A stretch of DNA of 64,000 nucleotides. It comes from UBA11740 sp049273695. Lineage in GTDB: Bacteria > Acidobacteriota > Blastocatellia > Pyrinomonadales > Pyrinomonadaceae. Shown one piece after another: positions 43,587-52,384 of the stretch. The translations under genes and the position numbers were made by a program. The DNA lies in contig JBASRE010000044.1 of NCBI GenBank assembly GCA_049273695.1, forward strand, positions 62,001-126,000, read 5' to 3'. The notes below the pieces were generated by a model. That model did no database searches and was not told the DNA's origin. It saw nothing but the letters and a program-made list of their open reading frames with translations. The first letter of the stretch is position 1. Every line of letters begins with the position of its first letter.

Positions 43587-43605
43587 CGCACGCCTCCGGC
43601 GTGCT
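43587..43605. repeat. Dispersed GC-rich hairpin repeat, copy 2
   Basis: CGCACGCCTCCGGCGTGCT differs by one base from the copy at 16941-16959. A T-run follows a few bases later (GGAGTTTTTT), but not directly at the stem, so it is not scored as a terminator. Confidence 0.55.
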
Positions 43606-43654
43606 TAATCGGAGTTTTTTGGCTGATTTTTGGGTGCCGTTATCCGGACGTTAG

Positions 43655-43674
43655 AGGCGGGCTACTGCCCGCCT
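43655..43674. repeat. GC-rich hairpin AGGCGGGC/GCCCGCCT
   Basis: AGGCGGGC, loop TACT, GCCCGCCT: an eight-base-pair perfect stem without a U-run, in the gap between the cytochrome gene and a small membrane protein. Confidence 0.6.
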
Positions 43675-43748
43675 GAGTGTCCGAACGTAAACGTAGTTTC
43701 AGGAAGGACTGGACTATAAAAAGGGAGCCGGTTAAAGCAGAGCAGGCA

Positions 43749-43794
43749 AGATGCCTGCGTACCGCACGCAGAGATGCCTGGGTACCGCACGCAG
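43749..43794. repeat. Two tandem 23-base repeats
   Basis: Two adjacent copies starting AGATGCCTGCGTACCGCACG and AGATGCCTGGGTACCGCACG, one base different, with a third partial unit AGATGC. They lie just past the stop of the small membrane-protein gene. Confidence 0.75.
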
Positions 43795-43812
43795 AGATGC
43801 GCGCGCTCGACG

Positions 43813-44091
43813 TTAACTTCGACGGCTTAGCAGGCCCGCGATGAATCCCAGGGCGACTCCGAAGCCGAGGGCGATGCCAATCGACTGCCACGGATTATGT
43901 TTGATATAGCGGCGTGATTCATCGATGTAGTCTTCACCTATTTCACATCCCTGGCGCACGAGCCTCTGGGCTTTCCGTTTGCCAATATCGACCAGGTCTT
44001 CCGCGATAACTTTGCCTTCGGCGGCCTTCGCGGCCAGGTGAGCCAGCTTAATTCCGGTGTTCTTGCCATCTTCAACAGTTGCAGTTCGCAT
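43813..44091 (-). CDS. Small inner-membrane protein of the DUF883/ElaB-like kind
   Basis: A 92-residue protein. A charged helix (AAKAAEGKVIAEDLVDIGKRKAQRLV) with a possible amphipathic face precedes the C-terminal membrane helix IGIALGFGVALGFIAGLLSRRS, which has Gly-zipper spacing. This pattern resembles DUF883/ElaB-like proteins that tether ribosomes or other complexes to the membrane during stress. ATG 44091 has GGAGG upstream. No operon partner is obvious. Function inferred from topology only. Confidence 0.7.
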   Translation of the reverse strand: MRTATVEDGKNTGIKLAHLAAKAAEGKVIAEDLVDIGKRKAQRLVRQGCEIGEDYIDESRRYIKHNPWQSIGIALGFGVALGFIAGLLSRRS

Positions 44092-44237
44092 AATAGATCC
44101 TCCAATTATTTCTTTCAGCGATAGTCTACAGCATAGAACGTAAACGCCCCCGGTTACGTTTCAAATGTCTAATGTTCAGATTACGTTGTGGGTTACTTTG
44201 TCTTCGTTAATGGGGTAACCGCGAGGAATTGTAGTAA

Positions 44238-44267
44238 GTACCGGGAGCGGTAACGACCGGGTCGTAC
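44238..44267. repeat. Dispersed 30-base repeat, copy 2
   Basis: Matches 23701-23730 at 26 of 30 positions with one compensatory C-G/G-C exchange in its stem. It lies in the 200-base gap after the next gene's stop and is followed by ACCCCGTCG. Confidence 0.6.
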
Positions 44268-44291
44268 CCCGTCGCCATCCACTCGAGTTTA

Positions 44292-45086
44292 TTAGTCGTT
44301 AAGAATTAAAAGGCGTCGGTCAATATCTTTACCAGTGATCTCGCGATAACAGGATTTCAGGAATTGTTTACGGTTCTCGTCAGTTTCTAAAGCATATGCC
44401 CACACGATTCGGTCCACATCGGCGCTCGCAAAGAATCGAAGAACAGCGAGTTGCTGAGCCGCATACGGAGCGCGGACAGGGTCTGCTCGAATTATCTCAT
44501 CTACCGATTTGGAGACCACCGATCGGATTTGTAGAGAAAGAACAATCGGAAGTGCGGCCACGAGGAGGAAGCCACAAACTGCGCCCGTCGCCCATGTGAG
44601 TCTTGAAGATTTGTTGCCATCGCTGTGCAGCGCGCGCCATCCGTTTCGTAAATACACGATTCCCGTAAAGAAAGGAGTGAAACCGAAAAGGCCGATTCCA
44701 ACAGCCAGGCCAATGAGGCTTAAGGGAAAAAGCAAAATCGCTATAGTCAGGCAGAACAATCCGCCGTTAAGTAAGGCGCCGCCTATCAACGCATTTGAGA
44801 CCTCGTTGCCTTTTCCCGATGCGAGCCAAAGGCAAAGGAGAATTATCTCGACACCGCTGAACAAGTAAACGACGCCTTGGTAATCGGGAAGAAACGGAGG
44901 CCCTGCAAGACCCCCTTGAAAAACAATCGGATCGAAAACGAAGCAAAGGATTGGCCCGAATACGCCGAATATCAGGTCAAAGATGAGCTGCGGTCTGGTA
45001 GTCGTCTGCCGAAACTGCCGCGTCCAAAATCCGTCCTTCACCGGACGAACATCTGACGTAGCCGCGAGTTCGGGGAATATGCGCAT
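44292..45086 (-). CDS. Hypothetical multi-pass membrane protein
   Basis: A 264-residue inner-membrane protein with about five hydrophobic helices (LIFDLIFGVFGPILCFVF, VVYLFSGVEIILLCLWLAS, ALLNGGLFCLTIAILLFPLSLIGLAVGIGLFGF, ATGAVCGFLLVAALPIVLSL). The C-terminal ~70 residues are soluble (DEIIRADPVRAPYAAQQLAVLRFFASAD). It starts 17 bases after the CreD-like gene on the same strand and is probably in its operon. No family recognised. Confidence 0.7.
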   Translation of the reverse strand: MRIFPELAATSDVRPVKDGFWTRQFRQTTTRPQLIFDLIFGVFGPILCFVFDPIVFQGGLAGPPFLPDYQGVVYLFSGVEIILLCLWLASGKGNEVSNALIGGALLNGGLFCLTIAILLFPLSLIGLAVGIGLFGFTPFFTGIVYLRNGWRALHSDGNKSSRLTWATGAVCGFLLVAALPIVLSLQIRSVVSKSVDEIIRADPVRAPYAAQQLAVLRFFASADVDRIVWAYALETDENRKQFLKSCYREITGKDIDRRLLILND

Positions 45087-45103
45087 TGTCGTTAACCCTC
45101 CGA

Positions 45104-46399
45104 TCAGGTTGCTTGAACCGACGAGACAGGCGTCGGTGGCGCAAACGATTCCGGTGGCGGCTGCGGCGCGAACCGATCTTTCCAGCGAATCCGTCCGGTA
45201 GCCTGCATCACGACGAACAGCGTCAGAATGGAACCGATGGTGATGGCGAGTCCGGTGAAGCCTTTCAGGAAGAAGGCGTACGAGAACGCGACCAGATAGA
45301 TGAACTGCGCCAGCGCTGCCTCGCGCATCGCGAAGCGAATGCCGACCACCAGTCGCAGATACGAGATGACCAGAAAGATTGAGACGGCTGAACTGATCAC
45401 AAACGCGAGATGAATCGAAATGTGATCGACCAGGTATGCCAGCAGCAGATGAAACGAGAAGAACGCCGCGGCCAGGAAGAAGTAGTTCATCGGATGCAGC
45501 TCGATACCGCGCAGCGTAGTGATGATTAGCATTAAGAAGAAAAAGAAGAAAAGCGACACCGGCGCGAAGAAACTGATACGACCGGCGAGGGGCCCGGGCT
45601 GAAGTTTCTCAGGCATGGTCATCGCGATTTGATAACCCGAGACAAGGTTCGTGTAGTTCCAATCCAATTCCCAACCGCTCCCGCGTGCGCGTTTACTCGA
45701 CGGCGACAAAGTGTTGTTCGGGAAATCGATGTCCTGGAAGTTCGTCGTCATCTTTAAAGAGAAATCGCGCACGCGCGCGACGTCGTTCGACGACTCATTT
45801 CCATTCGCCAGACTGTAAGACCAATCGTTCAGACCTTGTGACTTGTAGCCGACCTTCAGCGTCGCGACTTTCCCGGGAGCGATCTTGACCGTGCCGCTGG
45901 CGCTGTTCTTTTCGTTCTTCAGAGTCAGCGGCACATCGTCTACTGTAAAGACCAGGTCGTCGTAAATTGCCTGGGCGGTAGGAAAATTCAGAGCGAAGTT
46001 GACGTCCTGTTCTTTTTCGCTGGTGTTGCGAAATGCATAAGCGCCGGCAAAGCCGACTTTGTACGTGCTGTACCAAAGCAACCCCTTCTGCCGATGTTCG
46101 AGGTTCAGGTCCGCGTTCAAGCGGCTGCTTTCGAGGGGTAACTCTTTCTGGATTTTCTGCTCGGTTACAGTCTCGATCTTCCGGCCGTTCTCAGTTTTGG
46201 TGTTCTTTATTTTGACTATCTCTTCATACGCGGCGACGGGCGGCGTCTGATTTTGTGGCGCGCCCCACGTCGATTCAACCTTACGACCGGACTCGCTGTC
46301 AGAATCGTAAGTGCGCTGGAAAATGGTCGCTCCCAGAATTGCCCAGGCGAATGCGGTGCACAGGAAAATGAATGTGATAGCAGCGATACGTTTGATCAT
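45104..46399 (-). CDS. CreD-like inner-membrane protein
   Basis: A 431-residue protein resembling the CreD (cell-envelope integrity) family. It has an N-terminal anchor helix (IAAITFIFLCTAFAWAILGAT), a ~250-residue periplasmic beta domain (YKVGFAGAYAFRNTSEKEQ, GYKSQGLNDWSYSL), and six C-terminal helices beginning ISFFAPVSLFFFFFLMLII and including RGIELHPMNYFFLAAAFFSFHLLLAYLVDHI, a typical CreD signature. In enterobacteria CreD belongs to the CreBC regulon; no CreBC-like sensor pair is in the window. ATG 46399 has AAAGGA eight bases upstream; longer starts at 46435 and 46447 are less likely. Confidence 0.78.
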   Translation of the reverse strand: MIKRIAAITFIFLCTAFAWAILGATIFQRTYDSDSESGRKVESTWGAPQNQTPPVAAYEEIVKIKNTKTENGRKIETVTEQKIQKELPLESSRLNADLNLEHRQKGLLWYSTYKVGFAGAYAFRNTSEKEQDVNFALNFPTAQAIYDDLVFTVDDVPLTLKNEKNSASGTVKIAPGKVATLKVGYKSQGLNDWSYSLANGNESSNDVARVRDFSLKMTTNFQDIDFPNNTLSPSSKRARGSGWELDWNYTNLVSGYQIAMTMPEKLQPGPLAGRISFFAPVSLFFFFFLMLIITTLRGIELHPMNYFFLAAAFFSFHLLLAYLVDHISIHLAFVISSAVSIFLVISYLRLVVGIRFAMREAALAQFIYLVAFSYAFFLKGFTGLAITIGSILTLFVVMQATGRIRWKDRFAPQPPPESFAPPTPVSSVQAT

Positions 46400-46645
46400 C
46401 GGCCGTTCCTTTGCGGGATTGGGTTGAGTAAACATTGGTTGTGGCAATTCTCGAATGTCGACGCAACTTCGCCAATGTGGCTTGCCACATGCAGCGCCTG
46501 TCAGTAGCCCTTCCGCCTACGATCGAGAAAACGCGGAGGCTAGCCGGTTGTTCCAATTCGGCGAGGCGGGCGCGGGGAAAAAGATATTGCTGAGGTCTTG
46601 ACGGGGCGTATAGAATGCTTCAAGTCATCCCGAGGTGAACTTAAA

Positions 46646-46942
46646 ATGCGCACACTCGTTCCCGGTGAATGGTACATCCTGTTCAAGTGCTCAGAGTGCG
46701 AGACGCGCCAGATCCTTTTTCCGGATCTCTCAGAAGGCCGCGCCCATCTGCGTGCCACTTACAAGGTGCAATGCGTGAAGTGCGATTACACGGGCCGGTA
46801 CGACAGCGAGATCCTCGAGCGGTATCAGCATCCGCCTACATCTGATCCGCAACCAATCCACGGACTCGCATTCTTTGCGCTATTTGCGCTGCTGCGATCA
46901 TTCGGTTGGGCGCGAATCAGTTCCGCGCGTGCCTTCAGGTGA
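46646..46942 (+). CDS. Small zinc-ribbon protein
   Basis: A 98-residue protein with one zinc ribbon: CSECETRQ and CVKCDYTG, 30 residues apart, after MRTLVPGEWYILFK. GAGGTG precedes ATG 46646. The C-terminal hydrophobic stretch LAFFALFALLRSFGW may be a short membrane or amphipathic helix. Function unknown; similar small ribbons often bind nucleic acid or act as adaptors. Confidence 0.75.
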   Translation: MRTLVPGEWYILFKCSECETRQILFPDLSEGRAHLRATYKVQCVKCDYTGRYDSEILERYQHPPTSDPQPIHGLAFFALFALLRSFGWARISSARAFR

Positions 46943-46948
46943 GTTTGA

Positions 46949-48127
46949 TCAAGCCGCGGCAGGCTGCGAGTCGGACTTATCGCGCTTTAACAAAACCTTC
47001 AAAATCGGTGGCGCGATGATCGAAGTAAGCAGAGACATCGCGATGAGCAGCGCATAAATCGTGTCGTTGAACACGCCTGCCTGTTTGCCAAGACTGGCCA
47101 CGATAATTCCAACTTCACCACGCGGTACCATGCCGACGCCCACGATTAAAGCTTTACGTCGGCCGAGTGACCACGCGCCAAGTCCACAGCCAATCAACTT
47201 TGAAACAACCGCGAGCGCCACGATCAGTAACAGCGTTAACAGCGTCGCGATGTTTCCAAACTGGCCCACCTTCACGTTCGCTCCCGTCACCACAAAAAAG
47301 AACGGCACTAGAAACGCTGCGATGGGTTGAAGTTGATGTTCGAGCGTTTTTCGCTGCTTGATTTCACCAGCCGCCATGCCGGCGAGAAACGCGCCGATAA
47401 TGGCGGCCAGGCCGATGTGCGAAGCCGCGACTGCGAGACCTAAACACAATACGAGGCTGATCGTCAGCGGCGACAACGGATTCATCGGCCTCTCTACAAC
47501 ATTTGACGCTCGTCGCATGAGTCGCGTCCCGAAGACTGCGATCAAAAACACGAACGCAAGCGCCTGCGCCGCCACAAGAATCAGGCCCGTCACGTTAACT
47601 CCGTTGCCAACCTGTAAGGCGCTAACAAAGCCCAGCAGAAGCATCGCCAGAATGTCATCGATGACGGCCGCGCCGAGAATGACTCGGCTCTCGAGGCGGC
47701 TCAGCACGTGCAGTTCCTGAAGTACGCGCGCGGTAATACCGACGGACGTAGCGACAAAAGCGGCCGCGACGAAGAGTGCTTGTGAAGTTGAAAAACCGCT
47801 ACTGCGCGCCCAGACTGCGCCCATCGCGAATGGAACAATCACACCGATGACGCCGACTAATGTTGCCAGGCGTCCGACTCGTTTCAGATCATCGACCCGT
47901 GTTTCCAGACCAATGGAAAAGAGCAGCAGGACGGCGCCAATCTCAGCCAAAACTTGAAGCGGTTCGTTAATCTGAATCCAGCCGAGCACTGATGGCCCAA
48001 TAATCGCGCCGGCGACAATTTCACCGACGACGCTCGGCAGCTTTAGGCGCTGCGCAACTTCGGCGCCAACCTGCGCGGCGAGGAAGACGATGAACAGGCC
48101 GAACAGAATCTCGGTCGTGTGGGCCAT
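46949..48127 (-). CDS. CPA2-family cation:proton antiporter
   Basis: A 392-residue, ~12-helix inner-membrane transporter of the KefB/NapA type that exchanges Na+ or K+ for protons. It has KLPSVVGEIVAGAIIGPSVLG, EIGAVLLLFSIGLE and TSVGITARVLQEL. The ion-binding acidic pair is GAAVIDDILAM, followed by GAFLAGMAAG and MVPRGEVGIIVAS near the C terminus. There is no C-terminal TrkA domain. The gene is convergent with the zinc-ribbon gene six bases away. A GC-rich repeat lies beyond its start. Confidence 0.92.
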   Translation of the reverse strand: MAHTTEILFGLFIVFLAAQVGAEVAQRLKLPSVVGEIVAGAIIGPSVLGWIQINEPLQVLAEIGAVLLLFSIGLETRVDDLKRVGRLATLVGVIGVIVPFAMGAVWARSSGFSTSQALFVAAAFVATSVGITARVLQELHVLSRLESRVILGAAVIDDILAMLLLGFVSALQVGNGVNVTGLILVAAQALAFVFLIAVFGTRLMRRASNVVERPMNPLSPLTISLVLCLGLAVAASHIGLAAIIGAFLAGMAAGEIKQRKTLEHQLQPIAAFLVPFFFVVTGANVKVGQFGNIATLLTLLLIVALAVVSKLIGCGLGAWSLGRRKALIVGVGMVPRGEVGIIVASLGKQAGVFNDTIYALLIAMSLLTSIIAPPILKVLLKRDKSDSQPAAA

Positions 48128-48195
48128 GGCGGTGGATTATGACATGGGCGCTTGAGTGAGCGCATTTGGGTAGTTTCTGAGAGTGGTGAGTTCGT

Positions 48196-48292
48196 TTCGG
48201 TCCCCCTCTCCGTAAACGGGGAGGGGTTAGGGGTGGGGTTTTGCGGCACCGACCTCTCCCCCAACCCCTCTCCGCTTGCGGAGAGGGGAGCT
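48196..48292. repeat. Inverted GGGGAGGGGTTAGG-type repeat
   Basis: CCCCTCTCCGTAAACGGGGA with GGGGTTAGGGGTGGGG is followed after about 20 bases by the complementary CTCTCCCCCAACCCCTCTCC and GCTTGCGGAGAGGGG. A long hairpin between the antiporter and the DUF4386 gene. Confidence 0.75.
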
Positions 48293-48340
48293 GAAACCGG
48301 CCATCAGCTATTTGTCCGCTTGTTCGCAGCAGAAGTACTA

Positions 48341-49078
48341 CTACGCTCGGCTTGCTTGCTCGCGCCAACGCTGCTCGTTGACGCCTTTTGCCAGCAGCCA
48401 AACAGTCAGCGAACCTTCGCCCAAAAGCGCCAGCGGCACAATGAAAGGCATTAGCCGTGCGCCGACTGCCGGCGCGAGAAATGTTGCCAGTGAACTGACG
48501 ACGTAACTCGATCCGCCGATGGCGAGCAGGATTCCGAGTATCCGGGGCAGGAAAGTCGAACGAACAATAAGTATGCCGACAAGCATTACCTGAAGTCCGA
48601 AAAACACCATTGCAGCGGCAAAACCATTCGCGTCCATGTTGAGAAACATGGATGCCAGGGATTGCAATTGAGTCGTTGAAAATGCGTTCGCGTATTGGCC
48701 GTCTCGGAGAACTGCGAACGAGACCAGGCCGGTGAGTGAAGTGGCGCTGCCTACGATAACCCCGGCCAGGCCAAAGAAAGCCGAGAGCAACGAGACACTG
48801 CCGCTCACGGGTTGCAAAAGACGAAAGAGGAGGACTGAGACGCCAACGTAGCAGATACCTGCGACAAGATCAGAAACGAACGCGAGCCGAAACAGAGATT
48901 CGTTCGCCAGAATATTCGTCGCCGTCGCGGCCGCGTCACCGCGCACGACCAGCGGCGAGCGGAGCATGAAAGCCGCGAGGCCGGTCACGATCACGACTAC
49001 CCATAACAGGCCGGCGGCTCTCGCCTTCATCCGCGGCGAAGATCCAGCTTTAGTTTGAGTTGTTTCGTTTGTTTTCAA
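48341..49078 (-). CDS. DUF4386 membrane protein
   Basis: A 245-residue protein with six hydrophobic helices, including AAGLLWVVVIVTGLAAFM, LAFVSDLVAGICYVGVSVLLFRLL, LLSAFFGLAGVIVGSATSL and FAAAMVFFGLQVMLVGILI. RSTFLPRILGILLAIGGSSYV and FIVPLALLGEGSLTVWLL complete it. This is the DUF4386 family; members have no known function. The first of three related or similar-topology genes on this strand. A 23-base gap to the next gene upstream suggests an operon. Confidence 0.85.
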   Translation of the reverse strand: MKTNETTQTKAGSSPRMKARAAGLLWVVVIVTGLAAFMLRSPLVVRGDAAATATNILANESLFRLAFVSDLVAGICYVGVSVLLFRLLQPVSGSVSLLSAFFGLAGVIVGSATSLTGLVSFAVLRDGQYANAFSTTQLQSLASMFLNMDANGFAAAMVFFGLQVMLVGILIVRSTFLPRILGILLAIGGSSYVVSSLATFLAPAVGARLMPFIVPLALLGEGSLTVWLLAKGVNEQRWREQASRA

Positions 49079-49101
49079 GAGCTTACTCCTTCACTCTGAG
49101 C

Positions 49102-49602
49102 TCAGGATTCCGTGACCGTGCGACGTTTCCACAGCGACAAAACCAGACCAAGAATCGTCAGCCCAAGCAGCGTCAGGTTCATAATGGCCGCTGGAGGCTG
49201 GCCGACTCTGACGATTGGGACGACGCGGCCAACTAGTTGACCTGCCGAGTAAGTCACCAGAAGCAGAAGGAACATCAACGGCACGGCCCGCCGATAGCGC
49301 ACCAACACCACGACACATATCAAAGAGATTACCAGCCGATTGACTGCCGACAGCGCGAAGAGCGCCACAATCGTTTGCGCGGCTGCCGCCGGGTAGGTCT
49401 CGAGCGGGATCCCGTCGGCGGACTGAGCGATGGAGTAGCCGTTGACGAGGATCATCACGCTTTGCATTGTTCGCACCGCTATCAGGAGCACAAGAATCCA
49501 CAGCGCGATCTTTGAACCCTGATACGCATTGTCGATGCGCCGCGGCAAAAGACGATCGAGAATTGTCTCTCTCAAAGGCGTTGATTCGACGGTCGCAGTC
49601 AT
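49102..49602 (-). CDS. Hypothetical membrane protein in the DUF4386 cluster
   Basis: A 166-residue protein with four helices (KIALWILVLLIAVRTMQSVMI, IVALFALSAVNRLVISLICVVVLV, VPLMFLLLLVTYSAGQLVG, IMNLTLLGLTILGLVLSLW). ATG 49602 overlaps the upstream stop (ATGA at 49599-49602), so it is co-translated with the next gene. It lacks clear DUF4386 motifs. Function unknown. Confidence 0.75.
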   Translation of the reverse strand: MTATVESTPLRETILDRLLPRRIDNAYQGSKIALWILVLLIAVRTMQSVMILVNGYSIAQSADGIPLETYPAAAAQTIVALFALSAVNRLVISLICVVVLVRYRRAVPLMFLLLLVTYSAGQLVGRVVPIVRVGQPPAAIMNLTLLGLTILGLVLSLWKRRTVTES

Positions 49603-50285
49603 TGTGTTGCCTCGTCGCCTCTCGGGCTGAACCCCTTGATCATCAACCAAACGGACAACGCGAGATAAACGAAGCCCAGGGGCAATCCCATCAGCATCAA
49701 GTTAGGACTGGGGTAAGCGAGAAACTGCGGCAAGGTGATGCCGGTAATCTGCAGCACCGTTGCGATCAGCAACAAGCCGACGAGGATTCGCGAAACGACT
49801 GCTGACTTCCAGAGCATTAGGCCGAGGGAAAACATCCAACTAACCATGATCAGCAGGTGCGTGTAGTGAATCCACTTCCAGGCCGACCGCACCGTCGCGC
49901 CGACGAGCTCGTACACACCGAGATCCGCCGCATTGGCAGTTACATAGTTTTGGCTGAAAGAAAACAGAGACATATACCCGGCGATCTCTCCGCCCTGGAG
50001 CGCGAAGTTAACGATTGCCAAGGCGAATAGCCACAGCGCCAACGCGTAACTGGTTTTTCGAAATACGGGCATCGCGGTGATTGCGATAACTATCGGCACA
50101 GCGCCACCGGCAAACAACATCATGATCGCAAGTCTGACCTGAAATCCGTTTACCGAATCAATTGCGGCAAACGTCAGCGGCCTCGTCAGCTGCTGAAGCA
50201 GCATATAGGGCGTCATCAGGCCGGTTATCAAATGAAGTAGTAACAGAAGGCCGATCAAGCGGCCGGTGCGCTTTGCAGAAATCAT
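49599..50285 (-). CDS. DUF4386-like membrane protein
   Basis: A 228-residue protein with about six helices (LIGLLLLLHLITGLMTPYML, LAIMMLFAGGAVPIVIAI, YALALWLFALAIVNFALQ, WKWIHYTHLLIMVSWMFSLGLML, ILVGLLLIATVLQITGI, LMGLPLGFVYLALSVWLM). The overall order resembles DUF4386 proteins but with lower conservation than the gene at 48341. First gene of a three-gene membrane-protein operon. Function unknown. Confidence 0.72.
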   Translation of the reverse strand: MISAKRTGRLIGLLLLLHLITGLMTPYMLLQQLTRPLTFAAIDSVNGFQVRLAIMMLFAGGAVPIVIAITAMPVFRKTSYALALWLFALAIVNFALQGGEIAGYMSLFSFSQNYVTANAADLGVYELVGATVRSAWKWIHYTHLLIMVSWMFSLGLMLWKSAVVSRILVGLLLIATVLQITGITLPQFLAYPSPNLMLMGLPLGFVYLALSVWLMIKGFSPRGDEATQ

Positions 50286-50439
50286 TAGTCACCTCTTTGA
50301 AACAAGGGCGAGCCGGGAAACTGTTTGAGCCGGCTGGTGTGATAGGTGTACGGCGGACTGGACTGCAGAGTTCCCAACCTGACTCCAGCGGCATGAGCAT
50401 TGCTCCTCGCTAATGAAACTTTAGGGAGGTACTTTATTC

Positions 50440-50925
50440 ATGGGGATTTTTGACAAGATGTTCGGAAGTGGAGCAGGACAAGCTCAACAACAACCGAACA
50501 GTGAGGAGCGCTTTAATACGCTGAAACAGAAATATCAGTCAGTGCTGAATGCTGCGGATCAAGAGCAGCTACAGTTTCAGAATCTGCATGTGCAGGATGA
50601 CAAGCTGTACATTCGCGCGACGGCGCCGTCCGAGGACGCGAAGAACAAGATCTGGGACCAGATCAAGCTGGCCAATCCGAGTATGGACGACATTACGGCG
50701 GACATTTCGGTGGACGCAAAGGCGATGGGCGCGGCGGCCGGCGGCGGCACAGGCACTGGCGGGTCGAGTTACACGGTCAAATCCGGTGACACTCTATCCA
50801 AAATCAGCAAAGAGTTTTACGGCGATGCGAACGAGTACATGCGCATCTACTACGCCAATCGCGACCAGCTGCGCGATCCGGACAAGATTCAGATAGGTCA
50901 GCAGTTGACGATTCCAGCGAAGTAG
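50440..50925 (+). CDS. BON-LysM domain protein (Kbp/YgaU-like)
   Basis: A 161-residue protein. The N-terminal ~20 residues (MGIFDKMFGSGAG) and a BON-like domain (SVLNAADQEQLQFQNLHVQDDKLYI..., NPSMDDITADISV) precede a Gly-rich linker and a LysM domain (SYTVKSGDTLSKISKEFYGDANEYMRIYYANRDQL, PDKIQIGQQLTIP). The family includes Kbp of E. coli, which binds K+. Cytoplasmic or periplasmic location is not decided here because no signal peptide is visible. GGGAGG lies before the ATG. Confidence 0.9.
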   Translation: MGIFDKMFGSGAGQAQQQPNSEERFNTLKQKYQSVLNAADQEQLQFQNLHVQDDKLYIRATAPSEDAKNKIWDQIKLANPSMDDITADISVDAKAMGAAAGGGTGTGGSSYTVKSGDTLSKISKEFYGDANEYMRIYYANRDQLRDPDKIQIGQQLTIPAK

Positions 50926-50989
50926 ACGCGCTGGAGGTTTGTTCAACCACATTCCGTGATATCAGTGGCCGTTGGCGCTTGCTTACGGT

Positions 50990-51165
50990 CACTGATTTGT
51001 CACGTCTTTGGCGTCCGTTTTGGGTCGAGTCCGTGAAACGGATGGCCGACCTTCAGCCGTCCGCTTTAGCGGACTCCGTCATGTTTCAATCGCGATCCCC
51101 GCGCTCAAGCGCTAGGCTACTTTCACTCGTCCGCTTTAGCGGGCTCCGACACACGTTTTGCAATA
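50990..51165. repeat. Hairpin repeat CGTCCGCTTTAGCGGACTCCG
   Basis: Two copies of a CGTCCGCTTTAGCGGACTCC-like hairpin (51057-51078 and 51128-51149), each self-complementary (GTCCGCTTTAGCGGAC), with related GAGTCCGTGAAACGGA and CGCGCTCAAGCGCTAG stems nearby. No gene is seen in this 365-base gap. Confidence 0.65.
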
Positions 51166-51175
51166 AAAAAGCTAA

Positions 51176-51204
51176 TTGACACCTTACACGCGGTGCAATA
51201 AAGT
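51176..51204 (+). promoter_or_regulatory. Candidate promoter of the M43 protease gene
   Basis: TTGACA (51176-51181), a 17-base spacer, and TAAAGT (51199-51204). The predicted start near 51211 leaves a leader of about 80 bases with AGGAGG before ATG 51291. Confidence 0.5.
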
Positions 51205-51290
51205 CTCGCTCTCTTCCTCTAACAGCGTCGCGGGACTTCGGTTCCCGTTCATTCTTAATTATCAGGCTTTAGACCCAGGAGGGCTTATCC

Positions 51291-52235
51291 ATGAACAGAA
51301 GCATCATGTCGGCTGTGTTGGCCGGCTTTGTGTTGGCAGCAGTGTGCGGTTCGACGGCGCTAACGCGCAATAACGCGACCGCGACCATAAGTACGGCGGC
51401 CTTAGCAAAGAATCCGCGCGATCGCTGCGCCACGCGGCATATTGATGAAACGACCGCCACGCAATACGAACAGGCGTTGAGCAAGTTTAATTCGAAACGC
51501 TCGCCGGGACAGATTCGCAAGTCCGGCGCCGTCACCATTCCGGTTTACTATCACGTCGTGAACAAAGGCAGCGGAATCGAGAATGGCGACGTGCCGATCA
51601 AATGGTTGCGCGATCAAATCAGCGTGTTAAATGCGGCATATGCCGGCGCCGATCCGGCGGCTGTATCTACCGCCGCGAACACGCCGTTTCGGTTTGAGCT
51701 CGCCGGTGTCGATCGAGTGACGAACGAAGAATGGTTTAACTCGGGGCTTGGCTCGGAAGAAGAACGCGAGATGAAGACAGCGTTGCACGTCCCCGGCGCT
51801 AACGTGCTGAACTTTTATGTGAACAACGCCGGCGGCGTCTATCTGGGCTGGGCCACGTTCCCGTTCTGGTACGCAGGCGATCCGACGCAGGATGGCGTCG
51901 TGGTTCTGTATTCGAGCCTGCCCGGCGGCGACTGTTGCGCACCACGCGCTTACAACCAGGGTGATACGGGAACGCATGAAGTCGGACACTGGCTCGGGCT
52001 GTTCCACACTTTCCAGGGTGGTTGCGCGGCGAACTTCAACGACTTTGTCGCCGACACGCCGTCTGAGCGTTCACCGGCATTCGGATGTCCGTTTGGACGC
52101 GATACTTGTCCGAAGCCCGGTCTCGATCCCATCGAGAACTTCATGGATTACAGCGAAGACCCGTGCATGTATCAGTTCACCGGCGGGCAGTCAGCGAGAA
52201 TGGAAGCGCTGTCGTTGCTGTATCGCGGACTATAG
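51291..52235 (+). CDS. Exported M43 family zinc metalloprotease
   Basis: A 314-residue exported protease of the M43 (pappalysin/cytophagalysin) group. A signal peptide (SAVLAGFVLAAVCGSTA) is followed by VTIPVYYHVV and a zinc site HEVGHWLGLFH at 229-239 (HExxHxxGxxH). The Met-turn is FMDYSEDPC, with Cys around both sites for disulfides. It lacks the repeats of longer pappalysins. It likely degrades extracellular proteins. AGGAGG precedes the ATG. It is followed by a short word-repeat hairpin and an exported hypothetical gene. Confidence 0.93.
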   Translation: MNRSIMSAVLAGFVLAAVCGSTALTRNNATATISTAALAKNPRDRCATRHIDETTATQYEQALSKFNSKRSPGQIRKSGAVTIPVYYHVVNKGSGIENGDVPIKWLRDQISVLNAAYAGADPAAVSTAANTPFRFELAGVDRVTNEEWFNSGLGSEEEREMKTALHVPGANVLNFYVNNAGGVYLGWATFPFWYAGDPTQDGVVVLYSSLPGGDCCAPRAYNQGDTGTHEVGHWLGLFHTFQGGCAANFNDFVADTPSERSPAFGCPFGRDTCPKPGLDPIENFMDYSEDPCMYQFTGGQSARMEALSLLYRGL

Positions 52236-52247
52236 GTCGCGAGCCGC

Positions 52248-52318
52248 GTTAGGGAATGCGTAAGGATGAAGGAATGAGCGTAGGCGCGAGACGACGTTCA
52301 TTCTTCATCCGCGCTTAG
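52248..52318. repeat. Word repeat GGATGAAGGAATGA with complementary arm
   Basis: GCGTAAGGATGAAGGAATGA and GCG are answered by CGTTCATTCTTCATCCGCGC. It uses the same GGATGAAGGA word as the repeat at 25928 but is much shorter. Confidence 0.65.
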
Positions 52319-52384
52319 CTTTCCGTTTTCAGCGTGGCTGCGCCAACTTCTCAACTGTTAGATCGCAAACTGAGAGGTCTTGAA

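Noticed and set aside
43587..43616. Rho-independent terminator
   Set aside because: The T-run is ten bases away from the stem and no plus-strand gene ends nearby.
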